Of a stretch of DNA of 64,000 nucleotides, positions 33,645 through 44,391 are shown in pieces; positions within the stretch are counted from its first letter, which is position 1, and every line of letters begins with the position of its first letter. This stretch comes from Candidatus Delongbacteria bacterium. Its GTDB lineage: Bacteria; CAIWAD01. The notes under the pieces are model-generated. The model did no database searches, was not told the DNA's origin, and saw only the letters and a program-made list of their open reading frames with translations. The stretch lies in assembly GCA_020634015.1 (NCBI GenBank), contig JACKCN010000001.1, positions 727,001 to 791,000 of the forward strand, given 5' to 3'. The position numbers and the translations under genes are program-made.

Positions 33645-35102
33645 TCAGGTCCAGTAGTTGGGTGCTTCCTTGGTGAGCACGATGTCGTGAGGGTGGCTTT
33701 CCTTCAGCCCGGCCGAGGTGATCTCGGTGAACAGGGCCCCTTCGCGGAACCGCTGCAGGTCGGGAGCTCCGCAATAGCCCATGGAACTGCGGATGCCGCC
33801 CGCGAGCTGGTAAATCACGCTGGAGACTTTTCCCTTGTAGGGCACGCGGCCCTCGATGCCTTCGGGCACCAGCTTGTCGGCGCTGGACTGGTCGGCCTGG
33901 AAGTAGCGGTCACGGCTGCCCTTCTTCATGGCGGCCAGGCTGCCCATGCCGTGATACACCTTGTAGCTGCGGCCCTCGTAGAGCACCAGTTCGCCCGGGC
34001 TTTCCTCGCAACCCGCAAACAGCGAGCCGATCATCACGCTTTCGGCTCCGGCCGCCAGCGCCTTGGCCGCGTCACCGCTGTACTTGATGCCGCCGTCGGC
34101 GATCACCGGAATGCCCAGCGGGCGGGCCGCTTCGGCGCAGGCCACGATCGCGCTGAACTGGGGCACGCCCACGCCCGCCACGATGCGCGTGGTACAGATT
34201 GATCCGGGACCCACGCCCACCTTCACCGCGTCGGCACCGGCTTCGGCCAGGGCACGCGTCGCCTCGGCGGTGGCCACATTGCCCGCGATCACCTGGATAT
34301 CCGGCCACTGGCGCTTGATCCGGCGCACCATCTCGATCACGGCGATGTGATGCCCGTGTGCCGTGTCCACCACCAGCACATCGGCGCCCGCCTCGATCAG
34401 CAGGCCCGGCCGTTCGAGGGCGTCGTCGTTCACGCTGACCGCGGCACCCGCCAGCAGCCGTCCCTGACCATCCTTGGCCGCATTGGGGAAACTGCGTTTC
34501 TTCTGGATGTCCTTCACCGTGATCAGCCCAACCAGTTCCCCGCCGTTCGTGGTTACCAGCAGCTTCTCGATCTTGTGCTCCTGCAGCACCTTCTCGGCCT
34601 CTTCAAGAGTCGTGCCTTCGGGCACGCAGACCAGTTTGCCGCGGGTCATCACCTGGGCGATCGGCAGATCGGGCTGGCTGAGGAAGCGCAGGTCGCGATT
34701 GGTGAGAATGCCTACCAGCTTGCCCTCGTCCACGACCGGAATGCCGCTGATCGCGTAGCGCTGCATCACGGCCATCGCCTCGCGCACGCTGTGGGTACTG
34801 CTGAGGGTGATCGGGTTGCGGATCATGCCCGATTCGGAGCGCTTGACCCGGTCGACCTCGGTGGCCTGGGCCTGGGGGTCCATGTTCTTGTGCAGAATGC
34901 CGATGCCGCCCTCGCGGGCCATCGCGATGGCCATCGCCGCTTCGGTGACCGTGTCCATGGCCGCGCTCAGAAAGGGAATTTCCAGTTCCAGTCCGCGGGT
35001 CAGGCGAGTGCGCATTGCCACCTGGGAGGGCAGGATCGACGAAGCCCGGGGCACCAGCAGGACATCGTCGAAGGTCAGTCCACGCCCGATGAATTCCGCC
35101 AT
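33645..35102 (-). CDS. guaB: Inosine-5'-monophosphate dehydrogenase
   Basis: A 485-residue IMPDH, which oxidises IMP to XMP with NAD+ in guanine nucleotide synthesis. The TIM barrel is split by two CBS domains (about 95-215, PITLSSTHSVREAM... VGILTNRDLRF and LITVKDIQKK). The active Cys is in GSICTTRIVAGVG, followed by the flap (EGIEGRVPYKGKV). Length and motifs are normal. The ATG at 35102 follows GGGGAGG. It follows lepB, 84 bases away, behind a hairpin. Confidence 0.97.
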   Translation of the reverse strand: MAEFIGRGLTFDDVLLVPRASSILPSQVAMRTRLTRGLELEIPFLSAAMDTVTEAAMAIAMAREGGIGILHKNMDPQAQATEVDRVKRSESGMIRNPITLSSTHSVREAMAVMQRYAISGIPVVDEGKLVGILTNRDLRFLSQPDLPIAQVMTRGKLVCVPEGTTLEEAEKVLQEHKIEKLLVTTNGGELVGLITVKDIQKKRSFPNAAKDGQGRLLAGAAVSVNDDALERPGLLIEAGADVLVVDTAHGHHIAVIEMVRRIKRQWPDIQVIAGNVATAEATRALAEAGADAVKVGVGPGSICTTRIVAGVGVPQFSAIVACAEAARPLGIPVIADGGIKYSGDAAKALAAGAESVMIGSLFAGCEESPGELVLYEGRSYKVYHGMGSLAAMKKGSRDRYFQADQSSADKLVPEGIEGRVPYKGKVSSVIYQLAGGIRSSMGYCGAPDLQRFREGALFTEITSAGLKESHPHDIVLTKEAPNYWT

Positions 35103-35150
35103 GATATGCCTCCCCTGACTTGTGTTGCGCGTGACCTGTCCCATGCAGCA

Positions 35151-35174
35151 CGGGGCCGCTGTCACACGGCCCCG
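35151..35174. terminator. GC-rich hairpin between lepB and guaB
   Basis: Two perfect 8-base arms (35151-35158 and 35167-35174) with an 8-base loop lie just after the lepB stop. No T tail follows, so it may only slow or partly stop transcription. Confidence 0.45.
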
Positions 35175-35185
35175 CCTGAGATCGT

Positions 35186-35959
35186 TCAGCGGATGAAGTT
35201 CAGCAGCCGATTGAAGCGGATCACCTGCCAGAAGCGACGCTTGAGTTGTGCGCCGTCCCATGAGAAGTAGATGATCCAGGCCTTGCCCACGATGTTCTCG
35301 CGGGGTACGAAGCCCCAGAAGCGGCTGTCGGAGCTGTTGTCCCGGTTGTCGCCCATCATGAAATAGGAGTTCTCGGGCACGGTCAGCGGGCCGAAATTGT
35401 GTCGGTTCCAGCCTCGCCCGGGTGGCACGATGCCGCGCTCGCCGATTCCCGCTTCCAGCAGGCTCTCGCTCTGCTGCTGGTGTGGCAGGCGTTCGAATTC
35501 CACCCCATCGACGAACACATGCTTGTCACGGATCTCGATGGTCTGCCCGGGGCCCGCGATGCAGCGCTTGATGTAATTCTGGCGCGGATCCTTGGGGTAC
35601 TTGAACACGATCACATCGCCGGTCTTCGGGTCGGCCAGCGCGGGTGCCTGCCAGTAGGGAATGTCGAAGCCGATGGTGGTCAGCGGAATCCCGATCCAGT
35701 CGGGGGTCTTGACCCCATAGATGAACTTGTTGACCAGCAGGAAGTCGCCCACCAGCAGGGTCTTTTCCATGGAAGGACTGGGAATGCGATAGGCCTCGAC
35801 CACCATGGCCTTGATCAGGAACACCGTGATGACGATCGAACCGACCACGTCGATCCAGTAGCGCACGGGGCCCTTGCGCAGTTTCTTGGCTTCTTCGCGC
35901 TGCTTGTGCAGTTCCTTGCGGCGCGTGCGCCAGGCCCAGTAGCGTCGGAACAGTTCCAT
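35186..35959 (-). CDS. lepB: Signal peptidase I
   Basis: A 257-residue inner-membrane protease that removes signal peptides from exported proteins. A basic, helical N-terminus leads to one membrane helix (about 38-57). The catalytic Ser is in IPSPSM and the general base Lys in YIKRC; FMMGDNRDNSSDSRFWGFV is the box E region. ATG at 35959, two bases after the lepA stop. The cytoplasmic tail of 36 residues rich in Lys/Arg/Glu is a little long. Confidence 0.96.
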   Translation of the reverse strand: MELFRRYWAWRTRRKELHKQREEAKKLRKGPVRYWIDVVGSIVITVFLIKAMVVEAYRIPSPSMEKTLLVGDFLLVNKFIYGVKTPDWIGIPLTTIGFDIPYWQAPALADPKTGDVIVFKYPKDPRQNYIKRCIAGPGQTIEIRDKHVFVDGVEFERLPHQQQSESLLEAGIGERGIVPPGRGWNRHNFGPLTVPENSYFMMGDNRDNSSDSRFWGFVPRENIVGKAWIIYFSWDGAQLKRRFWQVIRFNRLLNFIR

Positions 35960-35961
35960 TG

Positions 35962-37755
<1,794 letters not shown>

Positions 37756-37937
37756 CAGGATACCCTTGAGAGTGCAGGGGGGCCGGCAATCGGCCCGTCC
37801 CCGTGATATGGATGACGGGAGCATCCTGGCGTCCGCACGACACGGACAATGGAAACTCCCGCCCTTCGGCTGGCGCTCCTTCGGTCGGAAAGGGCGCCGG
37901 GCTGACCCGTTCGTGGCGGACGATCGCCCGCGGGAAC

Positions 37938-38495
37938 TCAGATGACCAGGATGTCCTGTTCCTTCTGCTTCAGCAGCTCATCCACCTTGGCGATGTGCTC
38001 GTCGGTCAGGTCCTGGATCACCTTCAGGCCACGGCGTTCCTCGTCTTCGGAGATCTCGCCGGCCTTGAGGGCTTTCTTGAGGTGGTCGTTGGCGTCACGC
38101 CGCACGTTGCGCAAGGCCACACGGCCGTCCTCGGCCAGCTTGTGCACCTGCTTCACCAGGTCGCGCCGGCGTTCCTCGGTCAGTTCGGGAAGCGGCACGC
38201 GGATCACATTGCCGTCATTGCCCGGGTTGAGACCCAGGTCGGAGGTCATGATCGCCTTCTGGATCACGTCCAGCATCTTCTTTTCCCAGGGCTGCACCAG
38301 GATCATGCGTGCTTCGGGCACGCTCACGTTGGCCACCTGGGAAATCGGGGTGGGCGTGCCGTAGTAGTCCACGCGCACTCCGTCCAGGACCGAGGTGCTG
38401 GCCTTGCCCGCACGCACCGTGTGGAAAGTCTCGCGGATCGCCTCGATGCTGCGGTCCATGTGGTGGCTGGCTTTTTCGATGATCTCGTTGGTCAT
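37938..38495 (-). CDS. frr: Ribosome recycling factor
   Basis: A 185-residue RRF that splits the post-termination ribosome with EF-G. The L-shaped helix pattern is seen in MDRSIEAIRETFHTVRAGKAS and the C-terminal LIKVIQDLTDEHIAKVDELLKQKEQD-type helix; RVPLPELTEERRRDLVKQVHK is the hinge. Length is typical. Starts 3 bases after the pyrH stop, thus part of the tsf-pyrH-frr operon. Confidence 0.97.
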   Translation of the reverse strand: MTNEIIEKASHHMDRSIEAIRETFHTVRAGKASTSVLDGVRVDYYGTPTPISQVANVSVPEARMILVQPWEKKMLDVIQKAIMTSDLGLNPGNDGNVIRVPLPELTEERRRDLVKQVHKLAEDGRVALRNVRRDANDHLKKALKAGEISEDEERRGLKVIQDLTDEHIAKVDELLKQKEQDILVI

Positions 38496-38498
38496 GAT

Positions 38499-39227
38499 TC
38501 AGTCTCCGGAAATCAGGGTCCCCAGCGATTCCCCGGCCAGCAGACGGGCCAGGTTGCCCTCCTGGGTCATGTTGATGACCCGCAGGGGCAGACCGTTGTC
38601 CATGCACAGGCTGATGGCCGTGGCATCCATGACTTTCAGCTGACGCTGAAGCACGTCAAGGTAGGTCAGTTCGGGATAGAAGGTGGCATCGGGATGGCGC
38701 ACCGGATCCTTGTCGTAGACGCCATCGACCTTGGTGCCCTTGATCAGCAGATCCGCGCCGATCTCGTTGGCCCGCAGGGCCGCGGCGGTGTCGGTGCTGA
38801 AGTAGGGATTGCCGGTGCCCGCGGCGAAGATGACCACGCGGCCCTTCTCCAGATGCCGGATCGCGCGGCGCACGATATAGGGTTCGGCGCATTCCCGAAT
38901 GGTCAGAGCCGAGAGCACGCGGGTCTCGACTCCCAGCTTCTCGATGGCGGCCTGCATGGCCATGCAGTTCATCACGGTGGCCAGCATGCCCATGTAGTCG
39001 CCCGTGCTGCGGTCGATCTTCATGTCGTTGGCGCTCTCGGAGATGCCCCGGAAGAAGTTGCCGCCGCCGATCACCAGTCCCAGCTGCACACCCGTGCCGA
39101 TGGCGTGGGCGATTTCCCGTGCCGTACGCGCCAGGATGCCGCTGTCAATGCCGAAGCCGACCTCGCCGGCCAGCGCCTCGCCCGAGAGCTTCAAGAGGAT
39201 GCGTCTGGCTGCAGGGATCGGGGTCAT
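38499..39227 (-). CDS. pyrH: Uridylate kinase
   Basis: A 242-residue UMP kinase of the amino-acid-kinase fold. LKLSGEALAG at the start, LGLVIGGGNFFRG, and TDTAAALRANEIGADLLIKGTKVDGVYDKDP are family hallmarks. It converts UMP to UDP, regulated by GTP/UTP in bacteria. It is in the conserved order rpsB-tsf-pyrH-frr. ATG at 39227. Confidence 0.97.
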   Translation of the reverse strand: MTPIPAARRILLKLSGEALAGEVGFGIDSGILARTAREIAHAIGTGVQLGLVIGGGNFFRGISESANDMKIDRSTGDYMGMLATVMNCMAMQAAIEKLGVETRVLSALTIRECAEPYIVRRAIRHLEKGRVVIFAAGTGNPYFSTDTAAALRANEIGADLLIKGTKVDGVYDKDPVRHPDATFYPELTYLDVLQRQLKVMDATAISLCMDNGLPLRVINMTQEGNLARLLAGESLGTLISGD

Positions 39228-39265
39228 CGTGCTCCAGGTGCTTGCCGAGATGGAATCGATACAGG

Positions 39266-39287
39266 CGCGCCCCCTTGCGGGGGCGCG
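39266..39287. terminator. 9-bp GC hairpin between tsf and pyrH
   Basis: Perfect 9-base arms (39266-39274 and 39279-39287) with loop TTGC lie 13 bases after the tsf stop. No T tail follows on the minus strand, so this may be a partial terminator or an mRNA-processing hairpin rather than a full stop. Confidence 0.45.
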
Positions 39288-39299
39288 TCGCTCAGGACA

Positions 39300-40181
39300 T
39301 CATTCACCGATCACGAAGCTGCTGAAGCCCTTGACCACCAGCGTGTCTCCCAGGCTCTTGCCCACGGAGTTGATGTGCTGCTGCACGGTGGCCTTGTCGT
39401 CCTTGACGAAGGTCTGGCCCAGCAGGGTGACCTCGTTGACGAACTTGTTCAGCTTGCCTTCGGCGATCTTGTCGATCATGGCCTCGGGCTTGCCTTCGTT
39501 GCGTGTGATCTCGCGGTACAGCTCCAGCTCCTTCTCGATCAGGGCCAGGTCAAGCCCATCACGGTCCACGGCCTTGGCGCCGTAGGCCACGATCTGCAGG
39601 CAGAGGTCGTTGACCAGTTCCTTGAAGGAGTCGTTGCTGGCGGTGTCGGCCTTGCCGCAGGTGGCATGCAGCATCACACCGTGCTTGTCGCCCAGGTGGA
39701 TGTAGGACTGCACGACGCCCTGCTCGCCGGCGGGAATCTCCACGCGGCTGAAGCGACGCACGCCGATCTTCTCGCCCAGCTTGCCGACGAGTGTATTCAG
39801 AGTATCGCCCAGGGTGCCGTCGGCACCGGGATGGGCCAGCGCCATCAGGGCATCGCCGTCGGCCGGGTTGTGGGCCAGCACCTGGGAGGCGCAGGCCTGG
39901 GCGAAGCTGCGGAAATCCTCGGTTCCGGAGACGAAGTCGGTCTCGGAATTGAGTTCAAGCAGGGCGCCCTGGCGACCATCGGCAGAAATCACGGCCACCA
40001 CCTTGCCCTCATTGGCATCGCGGTCGGCGCGCTTCTCGGCGGTCTTGAGACCCTTCTTGCGCAGGTAATCCATCGCCTCATCGAAGCTGCCGCCCGATTC
40101 GGCGAGAGCTTTCTTGCAATCCATCATGCCGGCACCAGTGGCCTGGCGCAGCTTCATTACGTCCTTGGCGGAAACTTCCAT
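39300..40181 (-). CDS. tsf: Elongation factor Ts
   Basis: A 293-residue EF-Ts, the guanine exchange factor of EF-Tu. The N-terminal UBA-like domain (AKDVMKLRQATGAGMMDCKKAL) and the core ELNSETDFVSGTEDFR (TDFV motif, which reaches into EF-Tu) are present, followed by the second half of the core fold. Located between rpsB and pyrH as in most bacteria. Confidence 0.97.
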   Translation of the reverse strand: MEVSAKDVMKLRQATGAGMMDCKKALAESGGSFDEAMDYLRKKGLKTAEKRADRDANEGKVVAVISADGRQGALLELNSETDFVSGTEDFRSFAQACASQVLAHNPADGDALMALAHPGADGTLGDTLNTLVGKLGEKIGVRRFSRVEIPAGEQGVVQSYIHLGDKHGVMLHATCGKADTASNDSFKELVNDLCLQIVAYGAKAVDRDGLDLALIEKELELYREITRNEGKPEAMIDKIAEGKLNKFVNEVTLLGQTFVKDDKATVQQHINSVGKSLGDTLVVKGFSSFVIGE

Positions 40182-40289
40182 CGTTCAGACTCCTGTCTCA
40201 GGGAAAATCCGGAGCGAACTCCGGAATGCATTCATTCAACAAGCCCTGCCTCGGTGGCCCGGCCTCCGTGGCCCTACCGCAAGACCGGA

Positions 40290-41171
40290 CTACTCTGCCG
40301 CAGCTTCGGGAGCCGCGGGAGCCTCGGGGGCGGCAGGGGCTTCGGGGGCTGCGGGAGCCTCGGGAGCGCCTTCGGCACGAGCCACGGCAACCACGCCTTC
40401 CTTCTTGCGGCGACGACGGGCAGCCGGCTTCTGATCCGGATTCTCGTTCTCGTCCTGCTCGCCTTCCACGCCGAAGCTGGATTCCTTGCGCAGCACGCGG
40501 CCTTCATCGATCGCGTCGGCCAGCACGTTGGTGATGATCGCGATGGACTTGTAGGCGTCGTCGTTGGCCGGGATCACATAATCCACGACCGAGGGATCGG
40601 AGTTGCTGTCGCAGATCGCGAAGACCGGAATGCCCAGCTTGATGGCTTCCTTGATCGCGATGTCTTCCTTGATGGTGTCCACCACGAACATGGCCTGGGG
40701 CAGACGCTTCATGTTGCGGATACCGCCCAGCACGTTGACCAGCTTTTCTTTCTGACGCTCGATGGAGAGGATCTCCTTCTTGCGGATGCGGTCGTAGGTG
40801 CCGTCCTTGCCCTTGGCTTCCAGCATCTCGAGGGTGCGGATGGAATTGCGGATGGTGCGGAAGTTGGTGAGCATGCCGCCCAGCCAGCGCTCGTTCACGT
40901 AGAACATGCCGCAGCGCTCGGCCTCTTCCTTGATCACGTCGCGGGCCTGGTCCTTGGTGCCCACGAAGAGCACATCGCCGCCCTTGGACACGATGGAGCC
41001 CAGACGGTTGGCCGCTTCTTCCAGCAGAACATGGGTCTTCTTGAGGTCCAGGATGTGCACGCCGTTCTTCTGCATGAAGATGTACGGGCGCATGCGGGGA
41101 TTCCAGCGGCGGGTCAGGTGTCCGAAGTGGGAACCGGCGAGCAGCAACTGCTTGATCGTGATACGGGACAT
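40290..41171 (-). CDS. rpsB: 30S ribosomal protein S2 with Ala/Pro-rich tail
   Basis: A 293-residue S2. The family core (ITIKQLLLAGSHFGHLTRRWNPRMRPYIF... RWLGGMLTNFRTI... PQAMFVVDTIKEDIAIKEA... NSDPSVVDYVIPANDD) is complete. The C-terminus is extended by about 50 residues that are basic (RRRRKKEG) then made of EAPAAP repeats. The ATG at 41171 has GGAGG. Upstream (41172-41421) a small inverted repeat, 41273-41290, lies in the leader and could take part in autoregulation, as S2 leaders do elsewhere. Confidence 0.95.
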   Translation of the reverse strand: MSRITIKQLLLAGSHFGHLTRRWNPRMRPYIFMQKNGVHILDLKKTHVLLEEAANRLGSIVSKGGDVLFVGTKDQARDVIKEEAERCGMFYVNERWLGGMLTNFRTIRNSIRTLEMLEAKGKDGTYDRIRKKEILSIERQKEKLVNVLGGIRNMKRLPQAMFVVDTIKEDIAIKEAIKLGIPVFAICDSNSDPSVVDYVIPANDDAYKSIAIITNVLADAIDEGRVLRKESSFGVEGEQDENENPDQKPAARRRRKKEGVVAVARAEGAPEAPAAPEAPAAPEAPAAPEAAAE

Positions 41172-41421
41172 GAGTCCTCCAGGTGGTGGCAGGATTCCGC
41201 CGAAGCCGGAATGGATAGGATGGGTCCTGCCGGGTTGATCATCCGCGACCTTCAACCCCTGACGGAATCCGGCTGTCAGCTTGCTGACAGACGCCAGACA
41301 CCCCCGCCAGGGTCCGGTCGCGTGCTTGGTCGTCCGGCGTCGGAGCCGGACACTCGTGTTTGTGAAAGAAGGCCGCCGTGGCGTGCACGGCAGCCTTCGC
41401 AAGATTCGATCGGGCGGCGGA

Positions 41422-41823
41422 CTAGCGCTTGCTGAACTGGAAGCGCTTGCGGGCGCCGGGCTGTCCGTACTTCTTGCGTTCCACGATGCGGGCATCGCGG
41501 GTCAGGAAGCCGCCAGCACGCAGTGTCTTGCGCAGCTCTTCGTCCATCTGGACCATGCAGCGGCTGATGCCAAGACGCAGGGCGCCGGCCTGACCGCTGA
41601 GCCCACCACCGACCACGGTGGCGAACACATCCAGCTTGTCCTTGAGTCCGCACTGGTCGACGGGCTGCTCGATGACCATCTTGAGCACATCGCGCTTGAA
41701 ATAGGTCAGCAGATCGGCACCGTTGACGGTGACCTTGCCGGTGCCGGGCTCGGCCCACACGCGGGCGATGGAACGCTTGCGACGGCCGGTGGCATAGACT
41801 CGCTTGGAGTTCTTCATCATCAT
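41422..41823 (-). CDS. rpsI: 30S ribosomal protein S9
   Basis: A 133-residue S9 with YATGRRKRSIARVW at the start and the C-terminal KKYGQPGARKRFQFSKR tail that reaches the tRNA in the P site. The start ATG overlaps the rplM stop by 4 bases, the standard rplM-rpsI coupling. Confidence 0.96.
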   Translation of the reverse strand: MMMKNSKRVYATGRRKRSIARVWAEPGTGKVTVNGADLLTYFKRDVLKMVIEQPVDQCGLKDKLDVFATVVGGGLSGQAGALRLGISRCMVQMDEELRKTLRAGGFLTRDARIVERKKYGQPGARKRFQFSKR

Positions 41824-42263
41824 CGGAGGAGACCTTCGAATTTGAGCTCGCGGGGCTGCTGGGCACCATGGGGGTGCTCGGTTCCCGAGTAGACCTTCAG
41901 TTTCTTCAGCATCTGCCGGCCCAGCGGAGTGTGGGGCAGCATGCCTTTGACCGCGTGCTCGATGACGAAGGACGGGTCCTTCTCCATCGCCTGGCGGAAG
42001 GTCGTCGTGCGAGCGCCCTGGGGGTACCCGGTGTGACGGAAGTAGGTCTTCGTCTCGGCCTTGTTGCCAGTCAGGCGGATCTTGTCCGCGTTGACCACGA
42101 TGACGAAATCACCATTGTCCATGTGCGGCGTGAACGAGGGCTTGTGCTTGCCCCGCAGAATCTGGGCCACCCGGGTGCTCAGGCGCCCCAGGGGGAGATC
42201 CTTCGCATCGACGATGAACCAGTCATGCGAAATGTCGCCGGCTTTCAGCGTGTAGGTCTTCAC
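41820..42263 (-). CDS. rplM: 50S ribosomal protein L13
   Basis: A 147-residue L13, an early assembly protein of the 50S subunit. Starts with GTG at 42263 (MKTYTLKAGDISHDWFIVDAKDLPLGRLSTRVAQIL) and carries VVNADKIRLTGNKAETKTYFRHTGYP. First gene of the rplM-rpsI-rpsB-tsf-pyrH-frr block. The 276 bases upstream to 42539 are shared with a divergent gene; no promoter boxes could be assigned with confidence. Confidence 0.96.
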   Translation of the reverse strand: MKTYTLKAGDISHDWFIVDAKDLPLGRLSTRVAQILRGKHKPSFTPHMDNGDFVIVVNADKIRLTGNKAETKTYFRHTGYPQGARTTTFRQAMEKDPSFVIEHAVKGMLPHTPLGRQMLKKLKVYSGTEHPHGAQQPRELKFEGLLR

Positions 42264-42539
42264 GGATCCGTCCTTCAGAAAATTTGCAAGACCACCAATC
42301 TAGCGTCGAGGGGATGGAGAGTCAACGGGCAGCGGCACTTTCGTCGACTCTTCCGCTCACGCATCCGGGAATCCGCCCGAATGACGCAGGGGACATTCCC
42401 GCTGCGGCTTAGCCCGGGGCCAGTTATCTTGCCCGCCAGGCCTGGCGCTGAGGGCCTGGACCAATCCCGTACGTCCGGTTCCCCGGGTTCCGTCAGGTAC
42501 AGAATCCGTTTGCCGGACTATCAATGAAAAGGACCCGAC

Positions 42540-44372
42540 ATGCCTTTCCTCTCCGATTCGCTGCCTCAGAGGCTGATCAGTGCACGGGCAGCCGCCAGGG
42601 AGGGAGCGCGCATGCTGCGGGAGGAGTTCCATCGCCCGGGCGGCCCACGCGGGTATGGCGATCATGCGGACATCGACGGCGAGGTCGAGAACCGGATCCG
42701 GGAGCTGCTGACTCCGGAGTACCCTGCCGATGGATTCCTTGGCGAGGAAACCGGGTTCCATCTGCTGGGCGAGGATCCTGCCCCTCCGCCCGCGATCTGG
42801 GTCGTGGACCCCAACGACGGCACCTCCACGTTCCTCAAGGGATTCCGCGGTTCGGCCGTCTCGATTGCCCTGGTCGTCGAAGGACGCCCCGTGGTGGGCG
42901 TGGTCCATTCCTGGGACGGTGACGGCGACGAGTTCTGCTGGGCCGAAAACACCCCCTTCCTGCGCAATGGCCAGCCTGTCCAGCGCGAGTGGCCCACCCA
43001 GGCCGACAACGATGAACTGGCCCTGCTCTCCCATGTGGCCGACCGCAAGGCTCTGATGAACAGCCACTGTGTGGCTCCCATGCGCTACCGCACCATGCCC
43101 AGCATCGCGATGCGCATGGCCTTGGTGGCGGCCGGCGACGGGGACCTGACCGTATCACTGGGCGGCCCCGTGGCCTGGGATCTGGCCGCCGGACACGCCC
43201 TGCTGCGCGGGGCAGGCGGCCAGGTGGTCAATGGCCAGGGTCACCCGATCGTCTACGACGCGCGTGGCAACTGCAACAGCGACGGACGCCTGTTCTGTGG
43301 AGCTCCCGCCCTGCTGGAGTGGCTGCGTACACGGCCCTGGAACCAGATTCCCGAATCCCCGCTCGACCCGGGAACACCGGGGCTGTGCTGGCCCCGACCG
43401 GCCCTTCCCGGAGACAGGACCTGTCGCCCGGATCATGCGCGACTTGAACGCGCACAGGGTTGCCTGCTGGGCCAGCTGGCCGGCGATGCACTGGGCAGCC
43501 TGGTCGAATTCCAGTCGGCGGAACGCATCCGCAAGCAATTCCCGACCGGTGTGCGCGACCTGCAGGACGGCGGCAGCTGGAACCTGATCGCCGGACAGCC
43601 CACCGATGATTCGGAAATGGCGCTGATGCTGGCCCGCACCCTCGTGACACACGGTGAGTACAAGCAGGCGGAGGTCCTGCGCGCCTACCAGTACTGGCGA
43701 GACAGCGAGCCCTTCGACATGGGCCGCACCACGCGCGCGGGCCTGGAAGGCAGGCCGAACGCCGAGTCGCAGGCCAATGGCTCACTGATGCGCGTGAGTC
43801 CGTTGGGCATTTTCTGTGCGTCACGTCCCGAACTCGCAGGCGAACTGGCGCTGGCCGACGCGCGGCTGACCCATCCGCACCCGGTCTGTGGACAGGCCGG
43901 GGCGCTGCTGGTACGGGCGATCGCCCATGCGATCCAGGATGGCCCAGGTGCGCTGGAACTGCATGCCAGCATCCTGGGCTGGGCTTCCGGGAAGGGCCAG
44001 GATCCGCGCCTTGCCCACATGCTGACTCTGCCCGAGAACGCCACCGCCGGCGAGTTCAGCGGGCCTGAATCCGGTTGGGTGCTGCTGGCGCTGCGCAATG
44101 CGGTCTGGCAATTGAAAAACGCCGGAGGGCTGGAGGAGGCTCTGGTCGATACGGTGGGACGCGGAGGCGACACGGATACCAACGCCGCGATCACCGGAGC
44201 GCTGCTGGGAGCCGTGTACGGCATTGCGGCGGTGCCCCGGCGCTGGCAGCGAGCCATTCTCAGTTGCCGCCCTCTGCGACTCGAGGGCCTGCCCCAGGTG
44301 GTTCACCCGCGACCGCGCGCCTTCTGGCCCGTGGACGCCCTGATGCTGGCCGAGCGGCTGCTGGCAGGGTAA
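42540..44372 (+). CDS. Fusion of inositol-monophosphatase-like and ADP-ribosylglycohydrolase domains
   Basis: A 610-residue two-domain protein. Residues about 1-275 are an inositol-monophosphatase (FIG superfamily) domain with all metal motifs: FLGEETG, WVVDPNDGTSTF and PVAWDLAAGHALL. Residues about 300-610 are an ADP-ribosylglycohydrolase (DraG/ARH) domain: GCLLGQLAGDALGSLVEF, the metal-binding PTDDSEMAL and GRGGDTDTNAAITGALLGA. Both active sites look intact. The ATG at 42540 has AAAAGGA. It would remove ADP-ribose from a target and could then process a phosphate; the coupling of the two steps is inference. It is divergent from rplM and convergent with the methyltransferase at 44392. Confidence 0.9.
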   Translation: MPFLSDSLPQRLISARAAAREGARMLREEFHRPGGPRGYGDHADIDGEVENRIRELLTPEYPADGFLGEETGFHLLGEDPAPPPAIWVVDPNDGTSTFLKGFRGSAVSIALVVEGRPVVGVVHSWDGDGDEFCWAENTPFLRNGQPVQREWPTQADNDELALLSHVADRKALMNSHCVAPMRYRTMPSIAMRMALVAAGDGDLTVSLGGPVAWDLAAGHALLRGAGGQVVNGQGHPIVYDARGNCNSDGRLFCGAPALLEWLRTRPWNQIPESPLDPGTPGLCWPRPALPGDRTCRPDHARLERAQGCLLGQLAGDALGSLVEFQSAERIRKQFPTGVRDLQDGGSWNLIAGQPTDDSEMALMLARTLVTHGEYKQAEVLRAYQYWRDSEPFDMGRTTRAGLEGRPNAESQANGSLMRVSPLGIFCASRPELAGELALADARLTHPHPVCGQAGALLVRAIAHAIQDGPGALELHASILGWASGKGQDPRLAHMLTLPENATAGEFSGPESGWVLLALRNAVWQLKNAGGLEEALVDTVGRGGDTDTNAAITGALLGAVYGIAAVPRRWQRAILSCRPLRLEGLPQVVHPRPRAFWPVDALMLAERLLAG

Positions 44373-44391
44373 GTCCACACGCTGGGTCTGC

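Noticed and set aside
37803..41435. A 1210-codon plus-strand open frame antisense to lepA leader, frr, pyrH, tsf and rpsB
   Set aside because: It runs exactly opposite well-identified housekeeping genes; its amino-acid sequence is a low-complexity His/Val/Leu/Gly shadow caused by GC-rich third positions, with no family similarity.
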